Shown: piece after piece, positions 1-12,104 of the stretch
How positions within the stretch are numbered: the stretch's first letter is position 1
How the letters are laid out: the number at the start of each line of letters is the position of its first letter
NCBI RefSeq assembly: GCF_964340395.1
Contig: NC_135569.1
Location: forward strand, 3,619,540-3,683,539
DNA from: Glandiceps talaboti
Taxonomy: Eukaryota > Hemichordata > Enteropneusta > Spengelidae
Direction: 5' to 3'
Length of the DNA stretch: 64,000 bases
Translations under genes and position numbers: made by a program
Notes under the pieces: model-generated
The model's input: only the letters and a program-made list of their open reading frames with translations
Told to the model about the DNA's origin: nothing
The model's database searches: none

Positions 1-434
1 CCATCCAGTGACTACCAGTGACTACCACTCCCATCCAGTGACTACCTGTGACTACCACTCCCATCCAGTAACTACCAGTGACTACCACTCCCATCCAGTA
101 ACTACCAGTGACTACCACTCCCATCCAGTAACTACCAGTGACTACCACTCCCATCCAGTGACTACCAGTGACTACCACTCCCATCCAGTGACTATCAGTG
201 ACTACCACTCCCATCCAGTAACTACCAGTGACTGCCACTCCCATCCAGTAACTACCAGTGACTACCACTCCCATCCAGTAACTACCAGTGACTACCACTC
301 CCATCCAGTGACTACCAGTGACTACCACTCCCATCCAGTAACTACCAGTGACTGCCACTCCCATCCAGTAACTACCAGTGACTACCACTCCCATCCAGTA
401 ACTACCAGTGACTACCACTCCCATCCAGTGACTA
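1..434. repeat. 30-bp minisatellite, about 14.5 copies
   Basis: A 30-bp unit (ccatccagtgactaccagtg plus actaccactc) repeats without gaps from the window edge to about position 434. Variation between copies is mainly a/g at one site and a few t/c changes. Because 30 is divisible by three, one frame stays open and reads as a His-Ser-His-Pro-Val-Thr-Thr-Ser-Asp-Tyr repeat. This is a consequence of the period, not evidence of a protein. The array is cut by the window edge, so its true length is unknown. Confidence 0.95.
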
Positions 435-435
435 C

Positions 436-1203
436 CTGTTGTTGTCTGAGCTTTACTGCATTTAACTTTTTGCAGCAAACACATTGGCTGAGACAGAAAC
501 TGTTGCCTAAATAAAAACATACATATACAGTATGTGTACTTTATTTCAACTCTCTGTTGGTAATTTTCCAGTCAGAATTTATTCCTAACAGTTGTTTACA
601 ACCCACTTAGTGTGGTATAGACACCTATATATACAATCTATTACACCTCTTCTAAGGTCAATCTGAGGTCATTGGCACACTGAATGGAGGGGAGGGGTCT
701 GAATAGCACTAGTTAATCAGCCCAACCCACATGATTGCATAAAACAAAGTTTGCCATAGACTGTGATATGTACGTACATTATGATACAATGTAATACATT
801 GTAACATTGCAATCAATAATATATGTATACTACACTACATGTATTACAATGTAAGTAAATTACAAGCCATTAACATACTTCCTGTCTACATGTACATTTT
901 ACAAGCCATAACGTTAATATCCCATGACCTGACAACACAGCACAGTCTCTGACCTTACACACAGTACAGCGGACACTGTACGTACTATATATGTTTTAAA
1001 CCTATTAGCTGTGTTCGTGGAACATATACGTGTACACACACCCTGTACTATTTCACAGCCTGGTTCTATTTCACTGTATGTATTCATCTATATGCATATT
1101 ACAACTTGAGAGTCTGTCTTGGATTTCAAAAGGAAATGACAACCATCTTACATGTTACAGTACAATGTATGTAGTACATATTCAACTGTAAAGACACTTT
1201 TAC
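436..1203. other. Gene-free stretch
   Basis: AT-rich sequence with many short palindromic acatgt/tgtaca motifs. No splice-bounded coding segment, RNA gene or long repeat was recognised. Confidence 0.5.
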
Positions 1204-1378
1204 CTTGATTTCCACAGCCAGCAAAACTTGATGAACGAGTCTGTGTCATTTTCAGACCTTGGTTATAAACAGCAAACTCCGATTGAATTCTTTTTGAAGA
1301 CACAATTTTGTTTGTACTAGAAGGACCACAACATGGCATTGGTAGGATAAATCCTTTTGAGACCGGTAAACGAACCAT
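1204..1378 (-). CDS. Candidate coding exon, unknown gene
   Basis: On the minus strand an ATG at 1378 opens 58 codons (beginning MVRLPVSKGF) that run to a donor-like CAAG/GTAAAA at 1204. The frame stays open further upstream to a possible acceptor (CTCCACAG) at 1395. The translation is not low-complexity but resembles no family I recognise. It could be an exon of the same leftward gene as the probable first exon at 13729-13789, but no intervening exons were found. A plus-strand ORF of similar length overlaps it. Weak evidence. Confidence 0.22.
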
Positions 1379-1399
1379 GCGACAACAAAAACGGACTGT

Positions 1400-2159
1400 G
1401 GAGGTTATGACCTCAGCAGTTCCTGTCTGTGAGTGTGACTGTACCAATTGTATACGTCACAGAATTAATACACACTGCCATAATGATGAATCTATATCAT
1501 TGACACAAAAACACCTCTCACTTCCAAACTCACTTTTGTTTGTCGTTTATTAGTATTACCTCTAAAAGGTGTGCCACATGATAAAAGTATATTATTCCAG
1601 TGTATCAATTCCTGACAAGTACAAGTGTCTGAATTCCGGTCACAGACTTTCAAACGGAAATGAAAGAGTTTGAAATGTATTGACGAGAAAGAGGTGAACC
1701 AGTGGGAAATTTGAATAACACTACTGTCTGTGTCTATGAACACTTGCATACACATCTATAAGTATAATATACAAGTGTATTATGTCTTAGTTCTACTCTA
1801 CAGATCAGATTAAAATGAACATTTCAGTGAGAAAATAGTTATTTGGTAGTAACAGAATATTGTCAACCTGGACATTTTTACTTAAGAATTATTTCCACTT
1901 ATTTTCGCTAGAAAACAAATCGTAAAAATAAGTAGTGATTAAAATACCCTCTTTTACATGAACATAATATACAAGTCTAATAGTAAAAATTAGACTTTGA
2001 GAACTAGCTGAAGTCTGTAAAATCGCAAAATTTTCTAGTGGTGAAAATATCTAGGTTTAAAGAATGGTCATAAAGGCTTCTACATGTACTTAATCCTTAC
2101 ATTGTATATGGTGTTACTGACTAAGATTATATATGACATGGTATTGAAACATTGGCCTT
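1400..2159. other. Gene-free stretch
   Basis: AT-rich, no convincing exon. Around 2137-2165 is a phrase of the type 'attgaaac..tggccttt' that recurs near 41527, 48412 and 60276, so it is probably the outer end of a dispersed element. Confidence 0.45.
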
Positions 2160-2515
2160 TAAAATGGCCATATGGATGAGGATTGGGTATTTATTTGGGA
2201 TTTTTAATTTATAAAACAATTTTGTCATGGCTTCCTACTTGAAAAATCAATGTGGAAAAAATATAGAGACCAAGTGTGCGTATGTAACTCAATACATTGC
2301 AAAAAGCTACAAAATGTGTAAAAAGTTTGTAATTGTATGTACAATAACAAAGATTGTACACATTTATTAGTCTTTTCTGATGTATTAAGTTACAAACACA
2401 GACTTGGTCAATGTTGTTTCACATTGATTTCTTAACTAGGAAGAAATGATAAAATTGGTTTATAAATTGAAAATCCAAAATAAATACCCAATCCTCATCC
2501 ATATGGTCACTTTAC
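2160..2515. repeat. Long inverted repeat (fold-back element), arms about 170 bp
   Basis: The left arm, from about 2160 (key phrase ccatatggatgaggattggg), is matched by the reverse complement of the right arm ending near 2515 (cccaatcctcatccatatgg). The match continues inward with mismatches for more than 100 bases, so the two arms nearly meet at about 2340. A diverged relative of one arm is visible at about 41150-41310. No coding sequence inside; likely a non-autonomous DNA transposon. Confidence 0.75.
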
Positions 2516-2760
2516 AAGACCGTGGAACAAAGCATACACAGTAAAGCACATCTGGAAGTGTTTACCAGACTGAGTGTAATTTTTAAAGCTCCATGTATGT
2601 TCCAAATAAAGCATTATCATCATGGCTGGATAATCTCTGTCTATGTTATGTCCTGGTATACTCAATGTCTAAATATGACTTAGAATTGTTTCTGGTCAGT
2701 GTGCGCATCACTTAAATTTTTTACCCTTGTGTCGGTCTTTTTGTGTGCATGTTTGTCCAG

Positions 2761-2877
2761 CTCATGAAGTCTGCAGATCCAAGGAAACACAAAAATAACC
2801 CTCCCTACTTCAGTGAAGACAGCTGCAGAGCCAATCATGAACAAGCAAATGACATCTGCCCCACATACACACTTGCT
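2761..2877 (+). CDS. Candidate internal exon (39 codons), unknown gene
   Basis: A segment bounded by gtttgtccag on the left and a gtaaag donor on the right reads as 39 whole codons with no stop. The product is hydrophilic (LMKSADPRKHKNNPPYFSED onward, two cysteines later). It is phase 0 at both ends and lacks low complexity. No flanking exons of the same gene were found and I do not recognise the family, so it may be a chance ORF. Confidence 0.25.
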
Positions 2878-3809
2878 GTAAAGTACTAAATAAAAAGAAC
2901 AGTAACTGCCATAAATAGTAGATTGAGTGACAGGTTTGTTGAGAATTAAAAATAAAATTCACATCGCGGCACCACTTTAGACAAAATGTCCTGACCAGAA
3001 ACAATTCTTTTTTCCTTATTGAGTCCTACATGTACATAATATCAATCTGAGTCACTGACACCAAGCTAGAAGATTGGAGTGGGATTCTTCACTCTGCTAG
3101 CCTGGTGGGGTTCTGTGAAAAAATTTGTCGACACCCAAGAGTTTGAAAAAAAAAATATGCTGACCAACTCAACAAAGAAAAAATTTCTTTCTAGCTAGAG
3201 TATGAACTAAAAATAAAATTTGTGGTGCTGCAAGTACAGAAACTAGCTACAAAAGTTAAATTCCCAGATGCATGTATTTATATTTATAATGCTGTCACTC
3301 CCTAATACTATAAGGTAAGTGACACATATATTACATGTCAAAGTCATGACAGTCATTGTCAACACAATGTATAAAATTCACTCTATACAGTATAGTACAT
3401 TAGTATGTTATGACGAGTACATTCCAAGAACCTGGCCATATGCATCATGTATATGGAAAGATTCTTGGAATGTACTCTTAAGTACTTAGAATAGCCTTGT
3501 ACATATGTAAGTTCCTGGAAAGAGATCTCAAGATTCTTATTCAAGTGTCTGTGTACAGCTCCAGGTACATGTACTACTTGTATATACATGTATGTACAAG
3601 GTGAAAGTGTCCTACATTGGTGAATATTGCAATACACCCTACAGCTACAGGAATACACATTAAGTAAACTAAGGATCAGGATTTCATCATATCTCCATTT
3701 TTTCCCATTAAAATTTCAAACAAAAAAGTACAAGAAAACTGATTCAGTGATGTTCATATTATTTACACGATGTTGGCATAAATTATGCAGTTCAAATATA
3801 ACTTATAAG
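2878..3809. other. Gene-free stretch
   Basis: No splice-supported coding segment. Contains an imperfect inverted pair around 3419-3480 (gagtacattccaagaa / ttcttggaatgtactc), i.e. a roughly 60-bp fold-back. Confidence 0.5.
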
Positions 3810-3960
3810 TAAGGCCGAAGAAAAGAATTGTGTGGTTCAGATTACACTCAATTTTAGAATAGGTAGGGTAGGTAGATTTTTCATTTTTATTTTATTATAT
3901 ATATTTTTTTCATGTGTGAGTGTCTAGTTCAGGTTTTCCATTGTTTTCCAAATGGTCTCT
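3810..3960 (-). mobile_element. Partial copy of TIR element family 'AGGCCTAA'
   Basis: taaggccgaagaaaagaatt followed by gtgtggttcagattacactc and the tail 'gtctagttcaggttttcc' matches, in reverse orientation, the right half of the elements at 46293-46671 and 53121-53500. The left half is missing. Confidence 0.75.
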
Positions 3961-4253
3961 GTCTTATCCAGACTATATATGTACATGTACATACAGGTAC
4001 TGTGCAAATGTATATTAACCTTAGGCTACCAGCTACTACTAGTACTCTCTTGGAGAGTGTTTATCCACTTACAAGTCAATGGTGAAGGCCATCAAGTGAA
4101 ATTCAAGGACTCTATAACACAGTATATGTGTATTAAATAACATACCAATTATCTCTTCAAGTTCAAGTGTTAACATACACTCAGTGGATGGTTCAAAATA
4201 CTAAGGTCAACACCTGGAAACAAACTGTGATACTTTAGAACAAGCTAAGTCCA

Positions 4254-4535
4254 GAGACTTGTCTTGGTGTTACTATCTCAAGAAGCTCTCTACACCAAGG
4301 CCTGAGACTTGTCTTGGTGTTACTATCTCAAGAAACACTCTCTACACCTGGAGACTTGTCTTGGTGTTACTATCTCAAGAAGCTCTCTCTACACCTGGAG
4401 ACTTGTCTTGGTGTTACTATCTCAAGAAACTCTCTACACAAGGCCTGAGACTTGTCTTGGTATGTTACTATTTCAAGAAACTCTCTACACAAGGCCTGAG
4501 ACTTGTCTTGGTATGTTACTATTTCAAGAAACATG
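4254..4535. repeat. Tandem array, 50-60-bp unit, 5-6 copies
   Basis: Unit: gagacttgtcttggtgttac followed by tatctcaagaaactctctac and a variable linker. Copies differ in linker length, so no frame is maintained. The unit is the same sequence as the terminal inverted repeat of the fold-back element at 17346-17692; the flank at 4640-4860 also resembles that element's interior. Confidence 0.85.
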
Positions 4536-4639
4536 ATTTAGAAATGAAAGTACATTTATCACCAACATGTATTTTGTACACATACTTAATTTCAATTTCA
4601 TTTTTGCTTTTTAAATTTTTAACTGATAAAGCTGACTGA

Positions 4640-5720
4640 CTCATGTTATGAAGAGAAACATAGACCTAAGTACAGGAACCCTAATCTAAGTCATATGGTC
4701 GACAACTACATCAATATACAAATGTATCACAGCCAGTAAGATCCACTTAGATTTAGAACAGCTGTAAGTCATGTAAGTGGTCATTCCAAATTCAAAACAT
4801 ATATCTGTGGTTTCAAGGCCATATGTAAGTCTTAGCCTGGCACTAGCGGTACTTTGTTTGTATCTCATATTAAGATGTCAATATTCCTGGATTATACACC
4901 GTTACGTAAACATGAGTACCACAAGTCCATGTATGTAGTAAACTGGCTAGCATAAGCCTGGCTTGGTGTATACAGCTTCTTGAGCAGATAGATGGTGGAA
5001 AATACCAGGAAAAGTCCCTTGGCAAGAATATGTATGCTGTCAATCAAACAATGTACAACATTCTGTGAAGCCATGTCCAAGTCAATGCACTATATGTGTA
5101 GGTCAAAGTACAGTATTACACTAAAACCTTAACAAAATACCATAGTCACATAAACAGTTACAACAGTGCTGAGTATAGATACTTCATATACTGTCCTTAC
5201 ACCCAAGGTAGTAAACACAATAGAAATAACGTATGTGAATTCTCACCGAGTGTCAATAAGTCGTCTTGGTACCTCACTATTCAGACTTGATCAATGTAGT
5301 CAGTGACCGTATCAAACGACCACTCTGCTACAGGGTATGATCTTTACACACACTACTACTCTCCAGTAGAGAACACTTTCCCATGGAAAATATTTGAACT
5401 AAATACTTCAGTCACATTTCTTTTACATCTATGATTCACTGTACATTTGGATCCTTATATTCATTAATTACATTTTAACATAAAATCTAAGTTTAAAACT
5501 ATTAATTTGTCTTTATTTATCATTATTACATTTTTTTCTGTTTTCGTTAAATTCCAAAGAGCTATGAGCATCTAGTAATTTCAAAGACAAAAATAAACTA
5601 CAAGGATAAACACACCAACCTTATTCAATACGGTTCAACTGAAGAGCACTGTAACCTAGCAACTGTAAAATATCCAGCTACATGTAGCTATGGATAGGTT
5701 TAAACCCTGACCACAGCGCT
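4640..5720. other. Gene-free stretch with one possible micro-exon
   Basis: Mostly unassignable AT-rich sequence. On the minus strand a very short segment near 5251-5281 lies between an acceptor-like tgaatag and the donor TCG/GTGAGA; one frame reads EVPRRLIDTR. It is too short to call. Confidence 0.3.
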
Positions 5721-5725
5721 AGATC

Positions 5726-5868
5726 AGTGGTGGTGGTGGTGGTGGTGATGGTGGCAGTGGTGGTCGTAGAGATGGAGATAACAGTTGTGGTGATGGTGGT
5801 GGTAGCAGCAGTGGTGGTGGTGGTGGTGGTGGTGGTGGCAGTAATAGTGGCGGCAGTGGTGATGGTGG
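5726..5868. repeat. (GGT)n-type trinucleotide array
   Basis: Imperfect gtg/ggt triplets with agc, gat and cgt interruptions; a smaller related stretch is at 6032-6090. The minus-strand ORF here is threonine low-complexity and not a gene. Confidence 0.9.
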
Positions 5869-7029
5869 TCAAATCTCCTCTAAACGAATTTGTCTGATGC
5901 TCAGCAATTATTCTTGACCAACGATTTTTTTTATTTGTCATTTTTCAAGAAAAGTTTCTGTAACAATCCTTCAGATCAATTAAACTTTGTGTTCCCCTAT
6001 CCCTACTACAGTATGTGGTGTGACAGTTTTCAGTGGTGGTGGTGGTAGTAGTACATGTACCATGGTAGTAGTAGTGGTGATGGTGGTCATGGGGAGGGGA
6101 GTAAATTAGAAGACTATAGCATTCAGCAGTAGAAAACCTTTATTTTTATAAAGCTCTTAGAGTTAGTGGTATTGATATATTTTGTCACAGTCAATGATGA
6201 TAGTGCTACTGTTGTAGGCTTAGCCAAGGGAATTTTCCTCTCGCTTCTGTTTAGAATAATCTCAAAATCATTCCACAATTTTAAAAATACAACGATAACA
6301 GTGCCCAGTCTAGATACAAGGTAGTCCAGTTCTGTTTGTCTCTAGCAATTACATGAACATCATTCTCGTGGGTGCCGATATCATGTGGGTATAATCAAAA
6401 TGTTCTATAATGCAAATTAGAACTGGTGAAAAAATACCCATGCATTTGCCTGAATCAATGAAGTTAAAAGATTCATGTGAACACAACAAATTCACAATTC
6501 ACATACAACCATGGTAGATGCTAGTATTCAAATCTCTTTAGGGTCAGTACAGTTCAATACTTGTAGAAAATACATGTAAGCCTAACTAATCTTGTGCCTT
6601 CCCCTCATTGCATGTGACTATCATGATGTCTACCAGCAATGATTGTAAATTCATGGAAACGAGACACTAATACTTCTTTATATGGCCAATGATGAAGGCA
6701 CCGTCCACGAGAGTTCAATACTTTTTCAAACTCTGAGTAGATGTATAGTATAAAGCCTATCTAATCAATCCATTCTTATTTCATATGGTTATCAAGATGT
6801 CTAAATTTATAGACAACTAGACACTAAAATATGCCATCTATGTCACAATCCCATTTCAACATCTGTTGTAACCATGGTAACAGGTCTTTAATTGATTGTT
6901 ATATCATTGGTTAGATGGGGAAATATGCCAATTATTTTGTGAATGTACAGACTAGTGTATGTGTATCATGGCTATGTAGTCTCTGTAAACTTTAAAATGT
7001 AGTAAATCAACTTGATCCTAAGAACACTG

Positions 7030-7180
7030 CTGCCACCAACGCTACAGCCACTACCACCCTAAATGTACCACCAGCACCACTGCCGCAACCACCACTGCCA
7101 CCACCACTAGCACCACCACCAATGCTACAGCCACCACCACCCTACCACCACCATTACAAACACCACCACCCTAAACACCG

Positions 7181-7220
<40 letters not shown>

Positions 7221-7221
7221 T
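7030..7221. repeat. (CAC/CCA)n and (CAT)n trinucleotide arrays
   Basis: Imperfect cac/gcc triplets (7030-7175) followed by a cleaner cat array (about 7178-7220). No coding evidence. Confidence 0.85.
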
Positions 7222-7229
7222 ATCATCTT

Positions 7230-8490
7230 CACCTCTCAATTTTCAATTGAATTTTATTTGAACAAATATTCATTCGCCCACCTACTTCAAAAATAATCTA
7301 TACCACTGGGAGAGTGGGCATGTAGTTGTCCTTTGGGTTATAATATTCACTGTCTGACCCACATGTCTGCATGTTTTCCTACAGGCTACCCACATCAAAG
7401 GTACATGGCGTGGGTTGCTTATCACTTCTCATATTACACACTTCATCCACAGACAACATCTTCATATATTAATACTATTGTTAGTAATACAATATTTTGT
7501 GAAGGTATTAATGCAGGTCAAATCTACCCAAGTTCTCAAGTCATATTTTACTGTGGTTCCTCACCAAAAATATGATATACTATAATGGCAACTATGCCAC
7601 TTTTACCAGATTTCCCCGTTCTATTACCAGGCTTCAACCATCCTTAGCAACAACACTGTACCCCAGCATATTAGATCTGATTTAAATAGGGCTTCCTTCA
7701 CTCTATGACATCATCTGACCTTTGACCTTAATCTTGATCATTACCTTTAAATTAATTAACCATTGATTCCTGATTAGCCATTACTATATTTTCATCAGCG
7801 CTATATGTAACTGCACGACCTTATCTGACCTTTGACATTTTGGTTTGACCTTCATCTTGACCTTGTCCATCACCTTAGGCTTATAATCATTGACTCAGCG
7901 GTAGAGTTCCTGATCTAGCCATTAGTTTCATTATTTCTCGTTAAATAGCGGCAAAGTCACTGACAGTATATGGTTGTATGATGATGATTACTTCACTCTC
8001 TCTAATGCAAGAAACTGGAAAGACAACGAACACAGGAAATGAGACAGTTCTAAATTTAGACTACTTTACTGATGAAAATAGTTTTTCAATCTGTGAGCTG
8101 ATTCCTTGTATGGTTTCTACACAGTCTGTTTCCTGTAGTAATTTCATCTACAGATACAGAGACACTTTATAATCAGTCAGTACAGGTCCCTGTTTAACTG
8201 GTATACCAGTACTTTTACTTATAGACTACGACCCCAACAAAAATAATTGGGAAGTGGTCTGTCTACCCGCATCCAATGTACACATAATTTATAGTTTCCA
8301 TTCTCACATGTTTAAAATATTCTTTTGCCCAATAAGTAATTACTTGTGTACATTTACAATATCCCCTTGAGAGAAAGAGTTATAAACAACAATTCTAGTC
8401 AACATCTTTGATGAAAACAACGGTGAAAATGACATAGATTTTTACTTATTTCACAAAAATTACATACATGTAATTAACATACTCAAAGAT
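7230..8490. other. Gene-free stretch
   Basis: Two similar phrases (tgacctttgaccttaatctt near 7717 and a relative near 7830-7860) indicate a degenerate duplication. Nothing coding recognised. Confidence 0.45.
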
Positions 8491-8491
8491 T

Positions 8492-8762
8492 TGTTGCTGT
8501 ATTGTCACACTGCTGTACACTACACTGCTGTATTGTCACACTGCTGTACGCCACACTGCTGTATTGTCACACTGCTGTACGCCACACTGCTGTATTGTCA
8601 CACTGCTGTATTGTCACACTGCTGTATTGTCACACTGCTGTATTGTCACACTGCTATATTGTCACACTGCTGTATTGTCACTGCTGTATTGTCACACTGC
8701 TGTATTGTCACACAGCTGTACACCACACTGTTGTATTGTCACACTGCTGTATGTCACACAAC
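8492..8762. repeat. Short-unit minisatellite (tattgtcacactgctg)
   Basis: A 16-bp unit, with variants carrying inserted tacgccacac/tacactacac, repeats about 15 times. All three forward frames stay largely open, producing Cys/His/Leu-rich spurious ORFs. Confidence 0.92.
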
Positions 8763-9957
8763 AATTTACATGCAAACAATACCTCTTTCAGTCTCTGTAT
8801 ACAATCACATGAATTTATAAAAGATGTACAGCTCATTTCATGTTTGATACAAATATGCAGAAACCAATAAGAAACCATGAATGCTATACTTTCTGATAGT
8901 AAGATTAAATAAATAAAGTTTCTTGTTACATTTTGTCTAAATGAAATGAACTGCATGTAATATGTCACCATGCACACATCAAAACATTGACACTCGTACT
9001 TGCATCTCTGTGTCTAGTTACAGTATGTTTAAATGGTTTATTTCATTTAGATAAAATGTAGCAAGAAAGTATAATCTTGCTAAGTTGCTATCTTAAAAGT
9101 GTGGAATGTGCAGTTTCTTATTGGTTTCTGCATGGTTGTATCAAACAACGCCAGTAAACACTAATATGAAACAGGCTATACAAAACAAAATATTGCACAT
9201 ATGAATACAAGTACAACCTCATAGGTTACATAACATTACAATGTACTTGTATTCTCAAAGATCTGTTTTGAAAAAAAATCAAATGACAAAGGGGGCCTTG
9301 GGGAATAGGAGTGACATAGGGGGCCTTAGGGAAATATGAATGACATGTGGGGCCTTGTCACTATTAGTCAGAGAAAAATCGCAACAAGTCCCCTATGACC
9401 AATATAATGCCTCTCACAAAGAATATCGTCATGGTGACTGAATGAAGAATGTTTGAGGAATAATTTGTTATTTATACAAGATAGTTTCTTGACAATGATT
9501 GATGGTGTCAATGTTTTGATGCATAAAAATGTTGTTTTGGTGCTATGACACAGAGTTTTAATGCTACGGTTTGAGAACAGAAAGTGGGCAATCAAAAAAA
9601 TGAATAGATTTTTAAATTTCATATACCATAATTTTGTGGGGAACCCTGGTGTATTCTTGAATTAAATGGACTGGGTTAGTATTACATCATTTTTAGTGAA
9701 CTCTGATATACAATACACTGAATACTAATAATGTGACATACATGTAAAACTCAAAATGTGGTTCAGCTTGAATATACATGTACATGTACTACCATTACTA
9801 GATAAAATTATTTACTCTCTGGAATTACTACACGACTGTGTGGCATGTTGACATGTGAGAAAAGAAAGCAACCAGAGAGTACAGTCAGTATTTTACAGTT
9901 TGAAAGTAACTTGTCCAGAATTGATAATGTTTCATTTGAAACTACAGTATTCAAGAC

Positions 9958-10074
9958 CACACAGACACAGACGCAGACACAGATGCAGACACAGACACAG
10001 ACATATAGCCAGACAGACAGACAGACAGACAGACACAAACAAACAAACAAACACAAACACACACACACACACAC
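9958..10074. repeat. (CAGACA)n/(CAAA)n/(CA)n simple repeat
   Basis: Compound microsatellite: acagacacagacgcagac tract, then gacagacagaca, then caaacaaacaaa, then (ca)n. Confidence 0.95.
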
Positions 10075-10320
10075 ATCCAGACTACATGTATCTGGTACAC
10101 TCTAATTTGTATGTCTACCATAGCCTTCCATACCACACACAAAGTACAAATACATTGTCACACTATACTACAGATACACGTGTACAATGTATCCTGTATT
10201 TAACCTTCCCTGGGTGTGGTATGACATTAGTGTTAGTTTAAGTCCTCTATAAAACCAAATACATACCGATAAACTGTACATATATCTGGTATGTGTGCAA
10301 GTATTGTAGCCTTTCATACG

Positions 10321-10321
<1 letters not shown>

Positions 10322-10378
<57 letters not shown>

Positions 10379-10461
10379 GGTACACACACGCGAGCACACA
10401 CACACATACAATGTACACACACACACATACACACACATACACACACACACACACACACACT
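10322..10461. repeat. (CA)n microsatellite, interrupted
   Basis: Long (ac)n run with cgcg and ataca interruptions. The flanks at about 10130-10250 and 10465-10560 resemble each other (tcacactatact / cctgggtgtggt phrases), so the microsatellite lies within a duplicated segment. Confidence 0.9.
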
Positions 10462-10464
10462 GTC

Positions 10465-11175
10465 ACACTTTAGTCATGTCCACGTATCCAACCCTGGGTG
10501 TGGTGTAATGTCAATAGTTTAAGTTTCAGTCTTCTGTGCCACATATACATATACTCTACCACACTATACTAGTCATGAATGTCTGAAGTGTTGACAGTCA
10601 ATAATTTGATGCCGAGTACAACATGTAACCCCTGACAGCAAACTATCATTTGATACCATCAATACAGCTATGGTTGATGATCACATACACACTCACTTCA
10701 GCCACCCATTAATCATACAGAACTATAATATCAAACTTTTCAACACAAGACTACTACAAGTGTTGTCAAATACAATATGGTTATAACAATTTCACACCTT
10801 CAAAGAGCCAGAAAAGATTACAAATCAAAAATTACATATTTGTATAATTATTTACAGAAAATTATTGTCTTGTACACTCCATCTATAATGTAAAGGGTGC
10901 TATCTGAAATATTGATATGACCTTTGACCTCATACTGAATTTCACCTTTGACCGAGACAGTGATATTTGACCTTTGACCAATATCCCTTCTGTCTAACAA
11001 GCACAATATGTATACCGATAGCTCATCTTTATGCATAGTAAATAGATGAGAACTTTTTCTTATTCAAGCACGTTCTTTATTTCATATCAGAGTTACAAAT
11101 CTACGATACCAAATTTGTATATCTAAATTTAAATTATTCTAATCCTGTTTTTAACTTAGTTTCAATTTGCCTGTA
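10465..11175. other. Gene-free stretch
   Basis: No splice-supported exon. Repeated 'atttgacctttgacc' phrases at about 10915-10985 are short degenerate repeats. Confidence 0.5.
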
Positions 11176-11179
11176 ATTT

Positions 11180-11960
11180 CTATTTCACTTTGGCCCACCT
11201 GTTACGTTACCTTTGATTGGCTTCAATTTCAAATTCACCTACTGTAACATTGCTATCAATTGGTTGAATTTCCATTGCATCTTGGATCCTTGGCCGACAT
11301 GTTACAATGCCTTTGATTGGCTTCAATTTCAAAATCACCTAGTGTACATGTAACCTTGCCCTCAATTGATTGAATTTCCACTGCACCTTGGCCGGGGTAG
11401 GACCAACTCGGCCCATTGCCAACTCGTCCCATCGCCAACTCGGCCCACGTGATTGCCAACTCGGCCCATTCACATGCCAACTCGGCCCATTTGTGTCATT
11501 TAAAGCCAAGGTCTTGAGTCGATGACGTGATAATATCAAATACTAGTAATATTCATATAATCAGAGAAAAAATCCTTTGCTCCAAGCACCGACATCGGTA
11601 TACTACTACTACTTGTAAAGACACTATGGATTGACATACTAGTACATGATATACAATGTAGATCGCATGAATTTACTGAAGGACTAAATAGCTATAGTCA
11701 AGTTGGCAGAGAGTGGGCCGAGTTGGCAGAGAGTGGGCCGAGTTGGTGGGCCGAGTTGGCAGACGGTGGGCCGAGTTGGTGGGCCGAGTTGGAAATGGGC
11801 CGAGTTGGACGTGCTCCCCTTGGCCCACCTGCAACACTGCCTTCAATTTCAAATTTATCTAGCATAACATTGGTTGCAAGTTTGATTTTACCTTGGCCCA
11901 CTTGTAACATTGCATTTCAATATCAAATTCACCCAGTGCAACAATGCCTTCAAATGGCTG
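11180..11960. mobile_element. Fold-back insertion with tandem-array ends inside a 90-bp repeat
   Basis: The host is a degenerate tandem repeat of about 90 bp (ccacctgttacgttaccttt, then gattggcttcaatttcaaat) visible at 11180-11395 and 11815-11960. It is interrupted by a segment of about 420 bp whose left end is an array of ccaactcggccca units (about 11401-11489) and whose right end is an array of the reverse complement, tgggccgagttgg (about 11712-11806). The two arrays could pair as a long hairpin. This resembles Foldback/Galileo-type elements, in which the inverted ends are made of short tandem units. No transposase is seen. Confidence 0.7.
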
Positions 11961-12104
11961 TAATTCTAACAATTGGGTTTCATAAACATTTAAATGACAT
12001 ATCTGTAAATCACATGACTAGTTGGTGGGCATGGGTGTCTAGTACTACAGGGAGATTAAAGGGTTATCAAACATTTAATACAAAGCAGATCTGGTCTGCA
12101 AGAA

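Noticed and set aside
1-434. Possible CRISPR array
   Set aside because: Repeats are contiguous with no unique spacers, in a eukaryotic genome.
8-514. 168-codon ORF of His-Ser-His-Pro-Val repeats
   Set aside because: Entirely explained by the 30-bp period of a minisatellite; no start context, splice signals or conserved domain.
5678-5941. Threonine-rich minus-strand ORF
   Set aside because: Translation of a (GGT)n-type simple repeat.
8491-8870. Three overlapping Cys/His-rich ORFs
   Set aside because: All frames of a 16-bp tandem repeat happen to be open; low complexity.
10168-10473. Cys-Val / His-Thr ORFs (also at 18446, 24003, 32646, 46069, 47041, 59356 and 62203)
   Set aside because: Products of (CA)n, (CATA)n, (TCTG)n or trinucleotide repeats.
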